Positions 1 to 8,408 of a stretch of 45,327 bases of DNA are shown here, in pieces. Each line of letters opens with the position of its first letter. The first letter of the stretch is position 1. The position numbers and the translations under genes are program-made. The stretch covers positions 1 through 45,327 of the forward strand of contig CANPGM010000029.1 of the NCBI GenBank assembly GCA_947573605.1, read 5' to 3'. Source of the stretch: an uncultured Roseburia sp. Its GTDB lineage: Bacteria > Bacillota > Clostridia > Lachnospirales > Lachnospiraceae. Below the pieces are notes generated by a model. The model was not told where the DNA came from. It did no database searches and saw only the letters and a list, made by a program, of their open reading frames with translations.

Positions 1-180
1 ATTTCGTTTCACACAACCGGATTGTGCGGCGAAAGCCGGACAATGGCGGGACGAAGTCCCGTCATCTGCCCGTAAGAGACTGAAAGGGAAAGAATTCAAG
101 CGAATTTATTCGCAATGAATTTCGTTTCACACAACCGGATTGTGCGGCGAAAGCCGGACAATGGCGGGACGAAAGTCCCA
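1..180 (+). repeat. Two direct copies of a ~60-bp hairpin-rich element
   Basis: Positions 1-60 and 119-180 are nearly identical; the second copy has one extra A near its end. The 58-bp spacer holds a GCGAA/TTCGC hairpin (101-114). Each copy can form either CACAA/TTGTG, or TTGTGCGGC paired with GCCGGACAA across a GAAA loop (one G-G mismatch). These two folds compete for the same TTGTG. A GGGAC/GTCCC hairpin follows. No reading frame here resembles the end of PheS, so I read it as non-coding leader or intergenic sequence, probably between pheS (outside the window) and pheT. A role in control of pheT is inference. Confidence 0.7.
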
Positions 181-234
181 GGCCGGTAATAGAACCGGAA
201 ACGCCGTTTAAAAAGCGGCAGAATGGAGGAAGAT
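181..234 (+). promoter_or_regulatory. pheT leader: tandem hairpins and GAATGGAGG element
   Basis: A CCGGT/ACCGG hairpin (183-198) is followed by GCCG/CGGC (203-219), then AGAATGGAGG carrying the Shine-Dalgarno sequence. The start codon follows 15 nt after the second hairpin. This is one of five copies of a leader element also found before icd, rex, alr and folD; this copy has a longer loop and lacks one base of GAATGAGAGG. Confidence 0.6.
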
Positions 235-2652
235 ATGAATACATCATTAAATTGGATAAAAGATTTAGTCCCAGGGCTGTCCTGTACGCCCCAGGAATAT
301 ATAGACGCGATGACCTTGTCCGGCACAAAAGCCGAGGGATATGAGTGTATGGACGCCGACCTTGATAAAATTGTAATCGGTCAGGTGAAAACAATCGAGA
401 AGCATCCGGACGCCGACAAGCTGATTATCTGTCAGGTGGATATCGGAACGGAGCAGATTCAAATTGTAACCGGCGCTTCTAACGTAACAGAGGGATGTAA
501 GGTTCCGGTCGTTTTAAGCGGAGGAAGCGTTGCGGGAGGCCATGACGGCACCAGGACAAAAGGCGGAATTAAAATTAAAAAGGGGAAGCTGCGCGGCGTG
601 GAATCGGACGGTATGATGTGCTCGATTGAGGAACTTGGTTCCAATCGGGATATGTTTCCGCTTGCTCCGGAAGACGGATTGTACCTTTTACCGGACGATG
701 CTCCGGTGGGGGAAAGCGCCGTCACATATCTCGGACTGGATGATACAATTGTAGAGTATGAAGTGACTTCCAATCGTGTCGACTGTTTTTCGGTTTTGGG
801 AATAGCCAGAGAAGCGGCCGCAACCTTTGGAAAAGACTTTGTTCCTCCCGTCGTAACAAAAACGGGAGATGAGGACGATGTAAATAATTACATCAAAGTA
901 ACGGTTAAGGATACGGATCTTTGCTCCCGCTATACGGCGAGAGTTGTAAAAAATATCAAGATTGCACCGTCGCCGGAATGGATGCAGAAACGCCTGCGTT
1001 CCCAGGGAATCCGTCCCATTAACAATATTGTAGACATTACAAATTATGTGATGGAAGAATACGGACAGCCGATGCACGCTTACGATTTAGATACGATTGC
1101 AAACCGTGAAATTATCGTAAGAAGAGCAGAGAAAGACGAAAGTTTTGTGACATTGGACGGACAGGAGCGCAAAATGGACGATTCTGTGCTGATGATTTGC
1201 GACGGCGAAAAAGCGGTCGGCATTGCAGGCATTATGGGCGGAGAAAACTCCATGATTACCGACAGCGTAACGACGATGCTGTTCGAGGCGGCTTGCTTTG
1301 ACGGAACCAATATCCGTTTGTCCGGCAAAAAAATCGGATTAAGAACAGACGCTTCCTCTAAATTCGAAAAAGGGCTTGATCCAAACAACGCGATGGAGGC
1401 GATGAACCGCGCCTGCCAGTTGATTGAGGAACTCGGCGCGGGCACGGTAGTCGGCGGAGCGGTTGACGTCTATACGAAGAAAAAAGAGGGAAGAAGGATT
1501 CCGTTTGAACCGGAAAAATATAATAAGCTGCTCGGCACGGAAATGGAGCGGGCGTTTATGCTTTCCTGTTTTGAAAAAATCGGTCTTTCGTACGACGGCG
1601 ATACAAACGAGATCCTGGTTCCTTCGTGGAGACAGGATTTAGAGTGCGATGCGGATTTGGCGGAGGAGGCAGCCAGGTTTTACGGATACGATAAAATTCC
1701 GACGACGCTGCCGAGCGGAGAAGCAACCACCGGAAAATTATCCTTTAAACTGCGTGTGGAAAATATCGCAAAGGAGACAGCTGAGTTCTGCGGTTTTTCA
1801 CAGGCGATGTGCTACTCCTTTGAAAGCCCGAAAGTATTTGATAAATTACGGATACCGGAAAATTCGACGCTTCGAAAAACGGTGGATATCAGCAATCCGC
1901 TCGGAGAGGATTTTTCTGTAATGAGAACAACTCCGCTGCACGGGATGCTTACTTCTCTGTCGGCGAACTATAACCGAAGAAATAAGGATGTACGTCTGTA
2001 TGAACTGGGCAATATTTATCTGCCGAAGCAGGTTCCGGTGACGGAACTGCCCGAGGAGCGGATGCAGTTTACACTCGGCTTTTACGGAGCGGGTGATTTT
2101 TACACCATGAAAGGTGTCGTGGAAGAATTTTTTTACAAGGCTGGAATGAGGCGGAAACCGGAATATGAACCGGATGCGGGAAAACCGTTTTTACATCCCG
2201 GACGTCAGGCTAATATTATCTATGACGGAACGATCGTTGGATATCTGGGCGAGATTCATCCGGAGACGGCGGCCAATTATTCGATTAAGGACCGTGTTTA
2301 CGTTGCGGTAATCGACATGCCGGAAATCGTAGAAAGAGCTGATTTTAACCGGAAATACGAAGGAATTGCAAAGTTCCCGGCTGCGGTGCGTGATATTTCG
2401 ATGGTAGTTCCGAAACAGGTGCTGGCTGGTGAGATCGAACGGATTTTTGTACAATGCGGCGGTAAATTACTGGAAAAATACGAGTTATTCGATATCTATG
2501 AGGGCGCGCAGATTCAGGCAGGTTACAAGTCGGTTGCCTATTCTCTGACCTTCCGGGCGAAGGACAGAAATCTGGAGGAGGCAGACATTACGGGCGCGAT
2601 GGAGCGCATCATCGGCGGTCTGGAAGGGATCGGGGCAAAGCTTCGGGAGTAA
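235..2652 (+). CDS. pheT: Phenylalanyl-tRNA synthetase beta subunit
   Basis: PheT is the large subunit of the alpha2-beta2 cytoplasmic enzyme that charges tRNA-Phe; it carries the B3/B4 editing module and tRNA-binding parts. The 805-residue product has the usual order: an N-terminal EMAP-like tRNA-binding domain (about residues 40-155, with HPDADKL), B3/B4 editing domain, B5 domain, a catalytic-like core, and a C-terminal anticodon-binding fold (FPAAVRDIS onward). Length is normal. I start at 235 (MNTSLNWIKDLVPG) rather than the in-frame ATG at 223, because GGAGG lies between them at the right distance for 235. pheS is not in the window and probably lies just upstream. A terminator follows. 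Confidence 0.95.
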   Translation: MNTSLNWIKDLVPGLSCTPQEYIDAMTLSGTKAEGYECMDADLDKIVIGQVKTIEKHPDADKLIICQVDIGTEQIQIVTGASNVTEGCKVPVVLSGGSVAGGHDGTRTKGGIKIKKGKLRGVESDGMMCSIEELGSNRDMFPLAPEDGLYLLPDDAPVGESAVTYLGLDDTIVEYEVTSNRVDCFSVLGIAREAAATFGKDFVPPVVTKTGDEDDVNNYIKVTVKDTDLCSRYTARVVKNIKIAPSPEWMQKRLRSQGIRPINNIVDITNYVMEEYGQPMHAYDLDTIANREIIVRRAEKDESFVTLDGQERKMDDSVLMICDGEKAVGIAGIMGGENSMITDSVTTMLFEAACFDGTNIRLSGKKIGLRTDASSKFEKGLDPNNAMEAMNRACQLIEELGAGTVVGGAVDVYTKKKEGRRIPFEPEKYNKLLGTEMERAFMLSCFEKIGLSYDGDTNEILVPSWRQDLECDADLAEEAARFYGYDKIPTTLPSGEATTGKLSFKLRVENIAKETAEFCGFSQAMCYSFESPKVFDKLRIPENSTLRKTVDISNPLGEDFSVMRTTPLHGMLTSLSANYNRRNKDVRLYELGNIYLPKQVPVTELPEERMQFTLGFYGAGDFYTMKGVVEEFFYKAGMRRKPEYEPDAGKPFLHPGRQANIIYDGTIVGYLGEIHPETAANYSIKDRVYVAVIDMPEIVERADFNRKYEGIAKFPAAVRDISMVVPKQVLAGEIERIFVQCGGKLLEKYELFDIYEGAQIQAGYKSVAYSLTFRAKDRNLEEADITGAMERIIGGLEGIGAKLRE

Positions 2653-2660
2653 ATATAAAT

Positions 2661-2682
2661 AAGCCCAAACGGGCGTTTTTTT
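2661..2682 (+). terminator. Rho-independent terminator after pheT
   Basis: A short GCCC-AAAC-GGGC stem is followed by GTTTTTTT, 9 nt after the pheT stop codon. The stem is small, so termination may be partial. Confidence 0.6.
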
Positions 2683-2708
2683 GCCTCGGATGCATAGTCA
2701 GGAGAAAA

Positions 2709-2732
2709 GGCCGTAATGGAATGTGAGGATAT
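2709..2732 (+). promoter_or_regulatory. queA leader with decayed copy of the GAATGAGAGG element
   Basis: GCCG is present but its partner arm is missing. The tail from 2719 (GAATGTGAGGATATATGG) matches the alr leader tail at 29203 in 17 of 18 positions. GTGAGG serves as Shine-Dalgarno for the ATG at 2733. Confidence 0.45.
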
Positions 2733-3758
2733 ATGGATGTAAAAGATTTTTATTATGAATTGCCGCAGGAGCTGATTGCGCAGGACCCGCTCTCAGACCG
2801 TGCGGCCTCCCGTCTGATGGTACTGGATAAAAAAACAGGAGAAACGCAGCACAGAAGCTTTCGGGATATCGTTACTTATTTAAAGCCGGGAGATTGTCTG
2901 GTACTGAACAATACAAAGGTTATTCCGGCCAGACTTTTCGGAAGAAAGGAAGATACGGGAGCGAATGTTGAAATTCTGCTTCTGAAGAGAAAAGAGGAGC
3001 GGATCTGGGAGACGCTTGTGAAACCCGGTAAAAAATGCCGGCCGGGCGCAAGATTTGTTTTCGGAAACGGGATACTGACCGGAGAAGTAATCGAGGTGGT
3101 GGAAGAGGGCAATCGGCTGATTCGTTTTACTTATCAGGGAATTTTTGAGGAGATTTTGGACCGGCTGGGACAGATGCCGCTGCCGCCTTATATTACGCAT
3201 CGACTGGAGGATAAAAACCGTTATCAGACCGTTTATGCAAAATATGACGGTTCCGCCGCCGCCCCGACGGCAGGCCTTCATTTTACGCCGGAGCTGCTTT
3301 TGCAGATAAAGGAAGCTGGTGTCGATATTGCGGAAGTAACGCTTCATGTGGGACTTGGGACCTTTCGTCCGGTGAAAGAGACAGATGTCTTAAAGCACCA
3401 TATGCATTCGGAATTTTATCGGATTGAGCAGGAGGCTGCCGATAAAATCAACCGTGCGAAAAAAGAAGGCCGTCGTGTGATTGCAGTCGGGACGACCAGT
3501 ACAAGAACGCTGGAATCGGCTGCGGATGAAAACGGATATTTAACCGCAAAAAGCGGATGGACGGAGATTTTTATTTATCCGGGTTATCAATTTAAAGTGA
3601 TAGACGCTTTGATTACCAATTTTCATCTGCCGGAGTCTACACTTGTAATGCTTGTTTCCGCGCTTGCCGGAAGGGAGCATGTGCTTTCCGCGTACGAGGA
3701 AGCCGTACGGGAGAAATATCGCTTTTTCAGCTTTGGAGACGCGATGTTTTTGGTGTAA
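2733..3758 (+). CDS. queA: S-adenosylmethionine:tRNA ribosyltransferase-isomerase
   Basis: QueA transfers and isomerises the ribosyl group of S-adenosylmethionine onto 7-aminomethyl-7-deazaguanine in tRNA, giving epoxyqueuosine in the queuosine pathway. The 341-residue product starts with DFxYELPxELIAQ and has [11 protein letters not shown], the APTAGLHFT segment, [20 protein letters not shown] and the C-terminal TNFHLPxSTLxMLVSA, all typical of QueA. Length is as expected. No other queuosine gene is in the window. It is separated from pheT by a terminator and ends at a strong terminator facing thrS. Confidence 0.97.
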   Translation: MDVKDFYYELPQELIAQDPLSDRAASRLMVLDKKTGETQHRSFRDIVTYLKPGDCLVLNNTKVIPARLFGRKEDTGANVEILLLKRKEERIWETLVKPGKKCRPGARFVFGNGILTGEVIEVVEEGNRLIRFTYQGIFEEILDRLGQMPLPPYITHRLEDKNRYQTVYAKYDGSAAAPTAGLHFTPELLLQIKEAGVDIAEVTLHVGLGTFRPVKETDVLKHHMHSEFYRIEQEAADKINRAKKEGRRVIAVGTTSTRTLESAADENGYLTAKSGWTEIFIYPGYQFKVIDALITNFHLPESTLVMLVSALAGREHVLSAYEEAVREKYRFFSFGDAMFLV

Positions 3759-3787
3759 GCAGTATTTTTTGGCTTTTGGCGCTTCGT

Positions 3788-3834
3788 AAAAAAGCGGGTA
3801 TCCCGGCCATTTTGGTTTCGGGATACCTGCTTTT
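3788..3834. terminator. Bidirectional terminator between queA and thrS
   Basis: A 13-bp stem, AGCGGGTATCCCG with CGGGATACCTGCT (one G.U pair), is flanked by an A-run on the left and a T-run on the right. It can terminate queA (plus) and thrS (minus). Confidence 0.85.
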
Positions 3835-3845
3835 GGTTGAAAGAA

Positions 3846-5606
3846 TTATTCTCGGATACCTTCCTCATGAAGAATTTCCATTAGTCGTTCTATTGGCATA
3901 CTTCCTAAATCGCCGCCGTCTCTGCTGCGGACAGAAACACTGTCAGCGTCAACTTCCTTCTCGCCAATGATAAGCATATAAGGTACTTTTTCCAGTTGTG
4001 CAGTTCTTATTTTGTAGCCTATTTTTTCAGCTCTTCCATCCACTTCGCAACGTAATCCCTCTTTTTTCAGGGTCATTTCAATTTGTTTTGCATATTCAGT
4101 GTATTTTTCCGAAATGGATAAAATTTTTATCTGTACCGGTGAAAGCCATAACGGAAATTTACCGGCAAAATGTTCAATCAAAATACCTATGAACCGCTCA
4201 ATAGAACCAAATACAACCCTGTGTATCATAATGGGACGATGTTTGGTTCCATCTTCTCCGATATACTCTGCCTCAAAACGCTGCGGCAACTGAAAATCCA
4301 ATTGAATTGTCCCGCATTGCCATGTTCTTCCGATAGAGTCTTCCAGGTGGAAATCAATTTTCGGCCCATAAAACGCCCCGTCTCCATCGTTTACAACATA
4401 GGGCAGGTTCAGATCTTCCAGCGCATTTTTCAAACCGTCTGTCGCCGTTTTCCATTCTTCGTCGCTTCCGATGGAATTTTCCGGTCTTGTGGATAACTCC
4501 ACATGATATTTAAATCCAAAATTTGAATATACTTCGTCTATCAGGCGGGCGACTCCCTTTATCTCGTCCTGTATCTGTTCCGGCGTCATAAAAATGTGGG
4601 CGTCGTCCTGCGTGCAGCAGCGGACGCGCATAAGACCATGCAAAGTACCTGATTTTTCGTTTCTGTGTATCAGTCCCAGCTCACTGATGCGCATAGGAAA
4701 ATCACGATAAGAGTGCGGTTCCATTTTATATACAAGCATACCGCCCGGACAACTCATCGGTTTTACGGCAAAATCTGCCCCGTCAATTGACGTCGTATAC
4801 ATTTTATCCATATAATGCTCCCAATGGCCGGATGTTTCCCAAAGCTGCCGGTTGAGCATAATCGGAGTGGATATTTCGACATATCCCTCTCGTATGTGCA
4901 GTTTTCTCCAATAGTCAATCAGTAAATTTTTTAAAATCAATCCTTTTGGAAGAAAAAAGGGAAATCCCGGACCTTCTTCAAATAGCGCAAATAAGCCTAA
5001 TTCTTTTCCTAATTTTCTGTGATCCCTCTTTTTGGCTTCTTCGAGCCGGTTCAGGTATTCCTCCAACATAGCCTCGCTTGGAAAGGACGTGCCGTAAATT
5101 CTGGTGAGCATTTTGTTTTTTTCGTCACCGCGCCAGTATGCGCCCGCAACGGACAATAGCTTAAATGCCTTAATTACACTGGTGTATGCCACATGCGGTC
5201 CGGCACACATCTCTAAATATTCGCCCTGCTGATAAAAACTTATTTCCTCATTTTCCGGTAATTCATGTAACAGTTCGATTTTATAGGTTTCTTTTCTTTG
5301 TTCCATTAACTGTATTGCTTTTTTCCGGTCCGTCGTAAAATGTTTTAACTGCAAATTTTCCTGTACGATTTTTTTCATCTCTGCTTCTATTTCGGCAAAG
5401 TTTTCCTCCGAGAAGTGAAAATCAAAGTCGAAATCATAATAAAAACCGTCTGCAATAGACGGACCTATCGCGCATTTGACCGATGGATACAGTCTTTTTA
5501 CTGCCTGTGCCAGGATATGTGCGGACGTATGCCGGAATGCATTTTTTCCCAATTCTTCGTCGAAGCCAGTCTCCCTGATGGAACCGTCTTTCATTTTAAC
5601 TTTCAT
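3846..5606 (-). CDS. thrS: Threonyl-tRNA synthetase lacking the TGS domain
   Basis: It charges tRNA-Thr with threonine in the cytoplasm. The 586-residue product is about 50-60 residues shorter than common bacterial ThrRS: after about 20 residues it goes straight into the editing domain (H26/H30 of HTSAH, C134/H138 of CAGPH), so the N-terminal TGS domain is absent. The class II catalytic core is present (motif 2 region RVRCCTQDDAHIF, motif 3 HRVVFGSIERFIGILIEH), followed by the anticodon-binding domain. The usual NCPGH reads SCPGG and the usual RGFTQDD reads RCCTQDD; the Cys and both His zinc-ligand positions look preserved. It is transcribed alone behind a T-box leader, as expected for a starvation-induced ThrRS. 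A second, TGS-bearing ThrRS elsewhere in the genome is possible but not visible here. Confidence 0.95.
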   Translation of the reverse strand: MKVKMKDGSIRETGFDEELGKNAFRHTSAHILAQAVKRLYPSVKCAIGPSIADGFYYDFDFDFHFSEENFAEIEAEMKKIVQENLQLKHFTTDRKKAIQLMEQRKETYKIELLHELPENEEISFYQQGEYLEMCAGPHVAYTSVIKAFKLLSVAGAYWRGDEKNKMLTRIYGTSFPSEAMLEEYLNRLEEAKKRDHRKLGKELGLFALFEEGPGFPFFLPKGLILKNLLIDYWRKLHIREGYVEISTPIMLNRQLWETSGHWEHYMDKMYTTSIDGADFAVKPMSCPGGMLVYKMEPHSYRDFPMRISELGLIHRNEKSGTLHGLMRVRCCTQDDAHIFMTPEQIQDEIKGVARLIDEVYSNFGFKYHVELSTRPENSIGSDEEWKTATDGLKNALEDLNLPYVVNDGDGAFYGPKIDFHLEDSIGRTWQCGTIQLDFQLPQRFEAEYIGEDGTKHRPIMIHRVVFGSIERFIGILIEHFAGKFPLWLSPVQIKILSISEKYTEYAKQIEMTLKKEGLRCEVDGRAEKIGYKIRTAQLEKVPYMLIIGEKEVDADSVSVRSRDGGDLGSMPIERLMEILHEEGIRE

Positions 5607-5650
5607 ATTCTTATTTCCTTTCTTAAAATAAAGATATTAGCAAACATAAG

Positions 5651-5912
5651 AAAAGCACCCTTAAAGATACTTATTATGTATCTCTAAGGGTGCTTATTGC
5701 ACGGTTCCACCTTAATTTTTTACTTCAGATTCTATCAAATCCTAACCTTTAACGCAGGTGTACGATAATACTTACTCTACTTTCAGTATTACAGCTGGGG
5801 AATGGTTTTCACATATCATCCGCATAAACATCTTCCACCAAATGATGCTCTCTCTGTCTGCAATTAATATGCTACTTGTTTCCGTCATCGCTTTTTCTTA
5901 TGTTGACTTGTT
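5651..5912 (-). promoter_or_regulatory. T-box leader (tRNA-Thr sensing) with terminator
   Basis: Read on the minus strand, the leader has a Stem I region with the AGAGAGAG segment, an ACT triplet (plus 5785-5787) followed by GAAAGTAGAGTAAG at the usual specifier position, the antiterminator sequence GGTGGAACCGTGC (plus 5699-5711), and then a terminator stem AAGCACCC...GGGTGCTTTT (plus 5651-5695). ACT is a threonine codon, matching thrS downstream. In this family uncharged tRNA pairs with the T-box bulge and favours antitermination. Boundaries are approximate. Confidence 0.93.
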
Positions 5913-5916
5913 TGAA

Positions 5917-5945
5917 ATAATAGCATTCACATCATAGATTGTCAA
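5917..5945 (-). promoter_or_regulatory. Sigma-A promoter of thrS
   Basis: On the minus strand TTGACA (plus 5940-5945) and TATTAT (plus 5917-5922) are 17 bp apart, just upstream of the T-box leader. Confidence 0.8.
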
Positions 5946-5954
5946 TAACAAAAT

Positions 5955-5977
5955 ACCGGTTTTTTCATTTTTCCGGT
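5955..5977 (-). terminator. Weak candidate terminator after the MFS gene
   Basis: An ACCGG/CCGGT stem with a 13-nt loop holding the MFS stop codon is followed on the minus strand by ATTTTG. It is only 5 bp long and may not act alone. Confidence 0.3.
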
Positions 5978-7149
5978 CTTTTATTTGTTCTGTCCAGGAT
6001 AAAAAGCATGACTAATAAGATAATCGGGAATAGAAGACCTACGCTCATTCCTGCGCGAATATTGTTTCCTGCCTTTTGCGTTATGCGTCCAACAATGCCG
6101 GGTCCGATGCTGCCTCCTAAATCGCCTGCCATAGCGAGCAATGCAAACATAGCGGTGCCGCCTGTGGGAAATTTTTTGGAGGAAATACTAATTGTTCCGG
6201 GCCACATAATTCCAACGGAAAACCCGCATACGATACAGCCGATCAGCCCTGATAATGGATGGGACGTAAACGACGCCAGAAGATAACATACCACACACAG
6301 GATTCCGGAACCTGTCATAAATCTCATCAAATTCAGTCTTTCACCGTATTTTCCATAGATTACACGACTAATTCCCATTGTTGCCGCAAACAGACAGGGA
6401 CCCGCCAAATCTCCTGTCGTTTTTGACAATCCCAACGCCGCCTCTGCGTACGCCGACGCCCACTGTGCCATTGCAAGTTCCGATGCGCCGGAGCAAATCA
6501 TCAGACAAATGGCCAGCCAGAACAAGGGTTTTTGAAACAGTGTTCTGATTCCCATTCCGCCCCCTTTTTCTAACAAATGTTCCATCGGACATGTTGCAAA
6601 ATTGTAGATATTTACGGCAGGAATCAGCGCCCATAATACAGCAAGCCATTTCCAGCTGTTCATTCCGAATACCATAAAAAATAAGGTTGAAATCAATATC
6701 GTTCCTACCGACCCCCAGCAATAAAAGGAATGGAGGAGACTCATGGTCGATTCCTTATTTTGAAACGGACATGCCTCTATAACAGGACTGCAGAGCACCT
6801 CAATTAATCCGCTTCCGGTTGCATATGTGATTACACTGCATAAGATTCCCGTAAACGGATTCGGTAAAATTTCCGGGAGAAATGCCAGACCGATCAGTCC
6901 GGCTGCGGCGAATACCTCAGAGGCTACAATACATACGCGATATCCAATCCTGTCCACGAACTTTGCGCAAAACAAATCTACCAAAATCTGTGTAAAGAAA
7001 AAGCAGGTAGATATCAATGCAATATTCCCGAGAGATATTTGGTAGTCATTATGAAATTTTAAAAATAACAGCGGTGCAAAATTAGCTGCTATTGCCTGTG
7101 TAATAAATCCTAAATAACAGGCTGTTTTTGTTTTTCGATAGTTTGGCAT
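5965..7149 (-). CDS. Major facilitator superfamily transporter
   Basis: A predicted polytopic inner-membrane carrier of about 394 residues with roughly twelve hydrophobic segments, a loop after TM2 of the MFS type (CAKFVDRIGYR, resembling the GxxxDRxGRR motif) and a central cytoplasmic loop near residue 195. The fold suggests proton-coupled uptake or efflux of a small solute; the substrate cannot be read from sequence. I prefer the ATG at 7149 (MPNYRKTKTA) because GAGAGG lies 8 nt upstream; a GTG at 7158 is also open. It is divergent from an AraC-family regulator 121 bp away, a layout common for sugar or metabolite transporters controlled by their neighbour. Confidence 0.85.
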   Translation of the reverse strand: MPNYRKTKTACYLGFITQAIAANFAPLLFLKFHNDYQISLGNIALISTCFFFTQILVDLFCAKFVDRIGYRVCIVASEVFAAAGLIGLAFLPEILPNPFTGILCSVITYATGSGLIEVLCSPVIEACPFQNKESTMSLLHSFYCWGSVGTILISTLFFMVFGMNSWKWLAVLWALIPAVNIYNFATCPMEHLLEKGGGMGIRTLFQKPLFWLAICLMICSGASELAMAQWASAYAEAALGLSKTTGDLAGPCLFAATMGISRVIYGKYGERLNLMRFMTGSGILCVVCYLLASFTSHPLSGLIGCIVCGFSVGIMWPGTISISSKKFPTGGTAMFALLAMAGDLGGSIGPGIVGRITQKAGNNIRAGMSVGLLFPIILLVMLFILDRTNKRPEK

Positions 7150-7188
7150 CAGAAACACCTCTCATTTTGTTTTTTTGCATTATATATT

Positions 7189-7207
7189 ATGAAAATCCTG
7201 ATTTCAT
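7189..7207. promoter_or_regulatory. Inverted repeat in the MFS/araC divergent region
   Basis: ATGAAA-N7-TTTCAT lies between the two divergent genes and abuts the -35 of the araC-type promoter. It is a candidate operator; binding by the neighbouring AraC-type protein is inference. Confidence 0.35.
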
Positions 7208-7236
7208 TGATTTATATCTTATATTTGTTGTATAAT
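7207..7236 (+). promoter_or_regulatory. Promoter of the AraC-family gene
   Basis: TTGATT (7207-7212) and TATAAT (7231-7236) are separated by 18 bp. On the opposite strand a TATAAT (plus 7179-7184) may serve the MFS gene, but it has no good -35. Confidence 0.55.
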
Positions 7237-7270
7237 ATCGTAAGAACTTATTTGGAGAGATAGTCTGCTT

Positions 7271-8179
7271 ATGAATGAGAACACGTCCTATAATAAGATT
7301 ATGACGGATGAAAATTTAATGGAGACGATTCAACACGGCAGTAATAGCTATCCATTCAATTTTTATTATGACAATTTAGCGCAATATGAATTTAACTGCA
7401 TCGAATGGCACTGGCATACCGAATTAGAATTTGTTTACATTGAATCGGGAACCGTAATGTTCCAGATTGGAGAAAAACAGATTACGCTATCTAAAGGATG
7501 CGGATTGTTTATTAACTCCAAAATTCTGCACCGTTTTTCTTCTCCGGATAAAGCCGTTATACCAAATTTTGTATGTATGCCTTCTTTTATTGCCGCGCCT
7601 GACAGTTTTATATATCAGAAATATGTCTTACCTGTTCTCTCTTCCTCTTTCCCTTTTCAGACTTTTTATGCTGAAATTCCCTGGCAGGAGAAGGTTTTAT
7701 CCATTATAAAGCAGATCATTGCAGTACAGGACTGCGTTTCAACCGGCGAGCTTGCGACAGCCGCTCTTATGCAAAGGCTTTGGCTGGAAATATATGAAAA
7801 TGCGGATTTTTCCTTTAGCAAGGATCAGGTTCATGATTCCGCTTCTTCTCAGGCAAGATTACAGCTAATGCTGCAGTACATCCATCAGAATTATACGCAT
7901 GATATTTCATTGGACGAGATTGCCTGTCATGTACGGATTAGCAAGAGCACTGCGTTGAATCTTTTTCATAAATATTTACATATTACGCCAATAAATTATC
8001 TGATAAATTATCGTTTAAATGAAGCTGCTTTACTGCTTTCAAAAACTGAGAAAAAAATCACCGCCATTTCGAATGAAACGGGATTTAATAATGTAGATTA
8101 TTTTTGCAGATTATTCAAAAAGCATTATCGTTTAACGCCAACCGAGTACCGGAAAAAGAAAGTATCGTTCTTATCATAG
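7271..8179 (+). CDS. AraC-family transcriptional regulator, cupin N-terminus
   Basis: A predicted cytoplasmic DNA-binding regulator of 302 residues. The N-terminal half looks like an AraC-type cupin sensor (EWHWHTELEFVYIESGTVMFQI, histidine-rich strand near residues 45-50). The C-terminal hundred residues hold two helix-turn-helix motifs (ISLDEIACHVRISKSTALNLFHKYL, and ITAISNETGFNNVDYFCRLFKKHYRLTPTEYR, the AraC signature). It is divergent from an MFS permease and most likely controls it in response to a small molecule. The ligand is unknown. GGAGAG lies about 14 nt before the ATG, a long spacing. Confidence 0.92.
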   Translation: MNENTSYNKIMTDENLMETIQHGSNSYPFNFYYDNLAQYEFNCIEWHWHTELEFVYIESGTVMFQIGEKQITLSKGCGLFINSKILHRFSSPDKAVIPNFVCMPSFIAAPDSFIYQKYVLPVLSSSFPFQTFYAEIPWQEKVLSIIKQIIAVQDCVSTGELATAALMQRLWLEIYENADFSFSKDQVHDSASSQARLQLMLQYIHQNYTHDISLDEIACHVRISKSTALNLFHKYLHITPINYLINYRLNEAALLLSKTEKKITAISNETGFNNVDYFCRLFKKHYRLTPTEYRKKKVSFLS

Positions 8180-8206
8180 TGATATCAAAGCAGGAGGAAA
8201 TGAATT

Positions 8207-8392
8207 TTGGAACTTGTAAAGTTAACGCATGAGAATATTGACCGCGAGCACATTTGCTGTGCAATATCGAATGGAACGCAGGGCAGAAGACCGGAACGTT
8301 GTTTTTCGGACCTGTCATATTCAGACCGGGGAGGAGGCACAGAGCCGACCGATATGCTGCGGATGAATTTAAAATCAAACAAAGGAAGATGA
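8207..8392 (+). pseudogene. Probable truncated GNAT acetyltransferase remnant
   Basis: A 61-codon frame with TTG start and GGAGG 9 nt upstream. Its first 20 residues (KLTHENIDREHICCAISN) look like the N-terminus of a common clostridial GNAT-family N-acetyltransferase, which is normally over 200 residues. After ISN the expected continuation is lost in all three forward frames and the ORF ends. I read it as a 5' fragment left by a deletion. The family match is from memory; alternatively it is a small lineage-specific protein. The next gene starts 16 nt after its stop. Confidence 0.4.
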
Positions 8393-8408
8393 TTAGGAGG
8401 AAGAAGTT

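Noticed and set aside
1-75. End of pheS at the left edge
   Set aside because: All three forward frames give sequence unlike the PheS C-terminus, and the same sequence is repeated at 119-180 in a different context.
7159-7180. Another copy of the leader element before the MFS gene (minus-strand AATGAGAGG)
   Set aside because: Only nine bases match and no GCCG/CGGC hairpin precedes it; a plain Shine-Dalgarno is enough to explain it.
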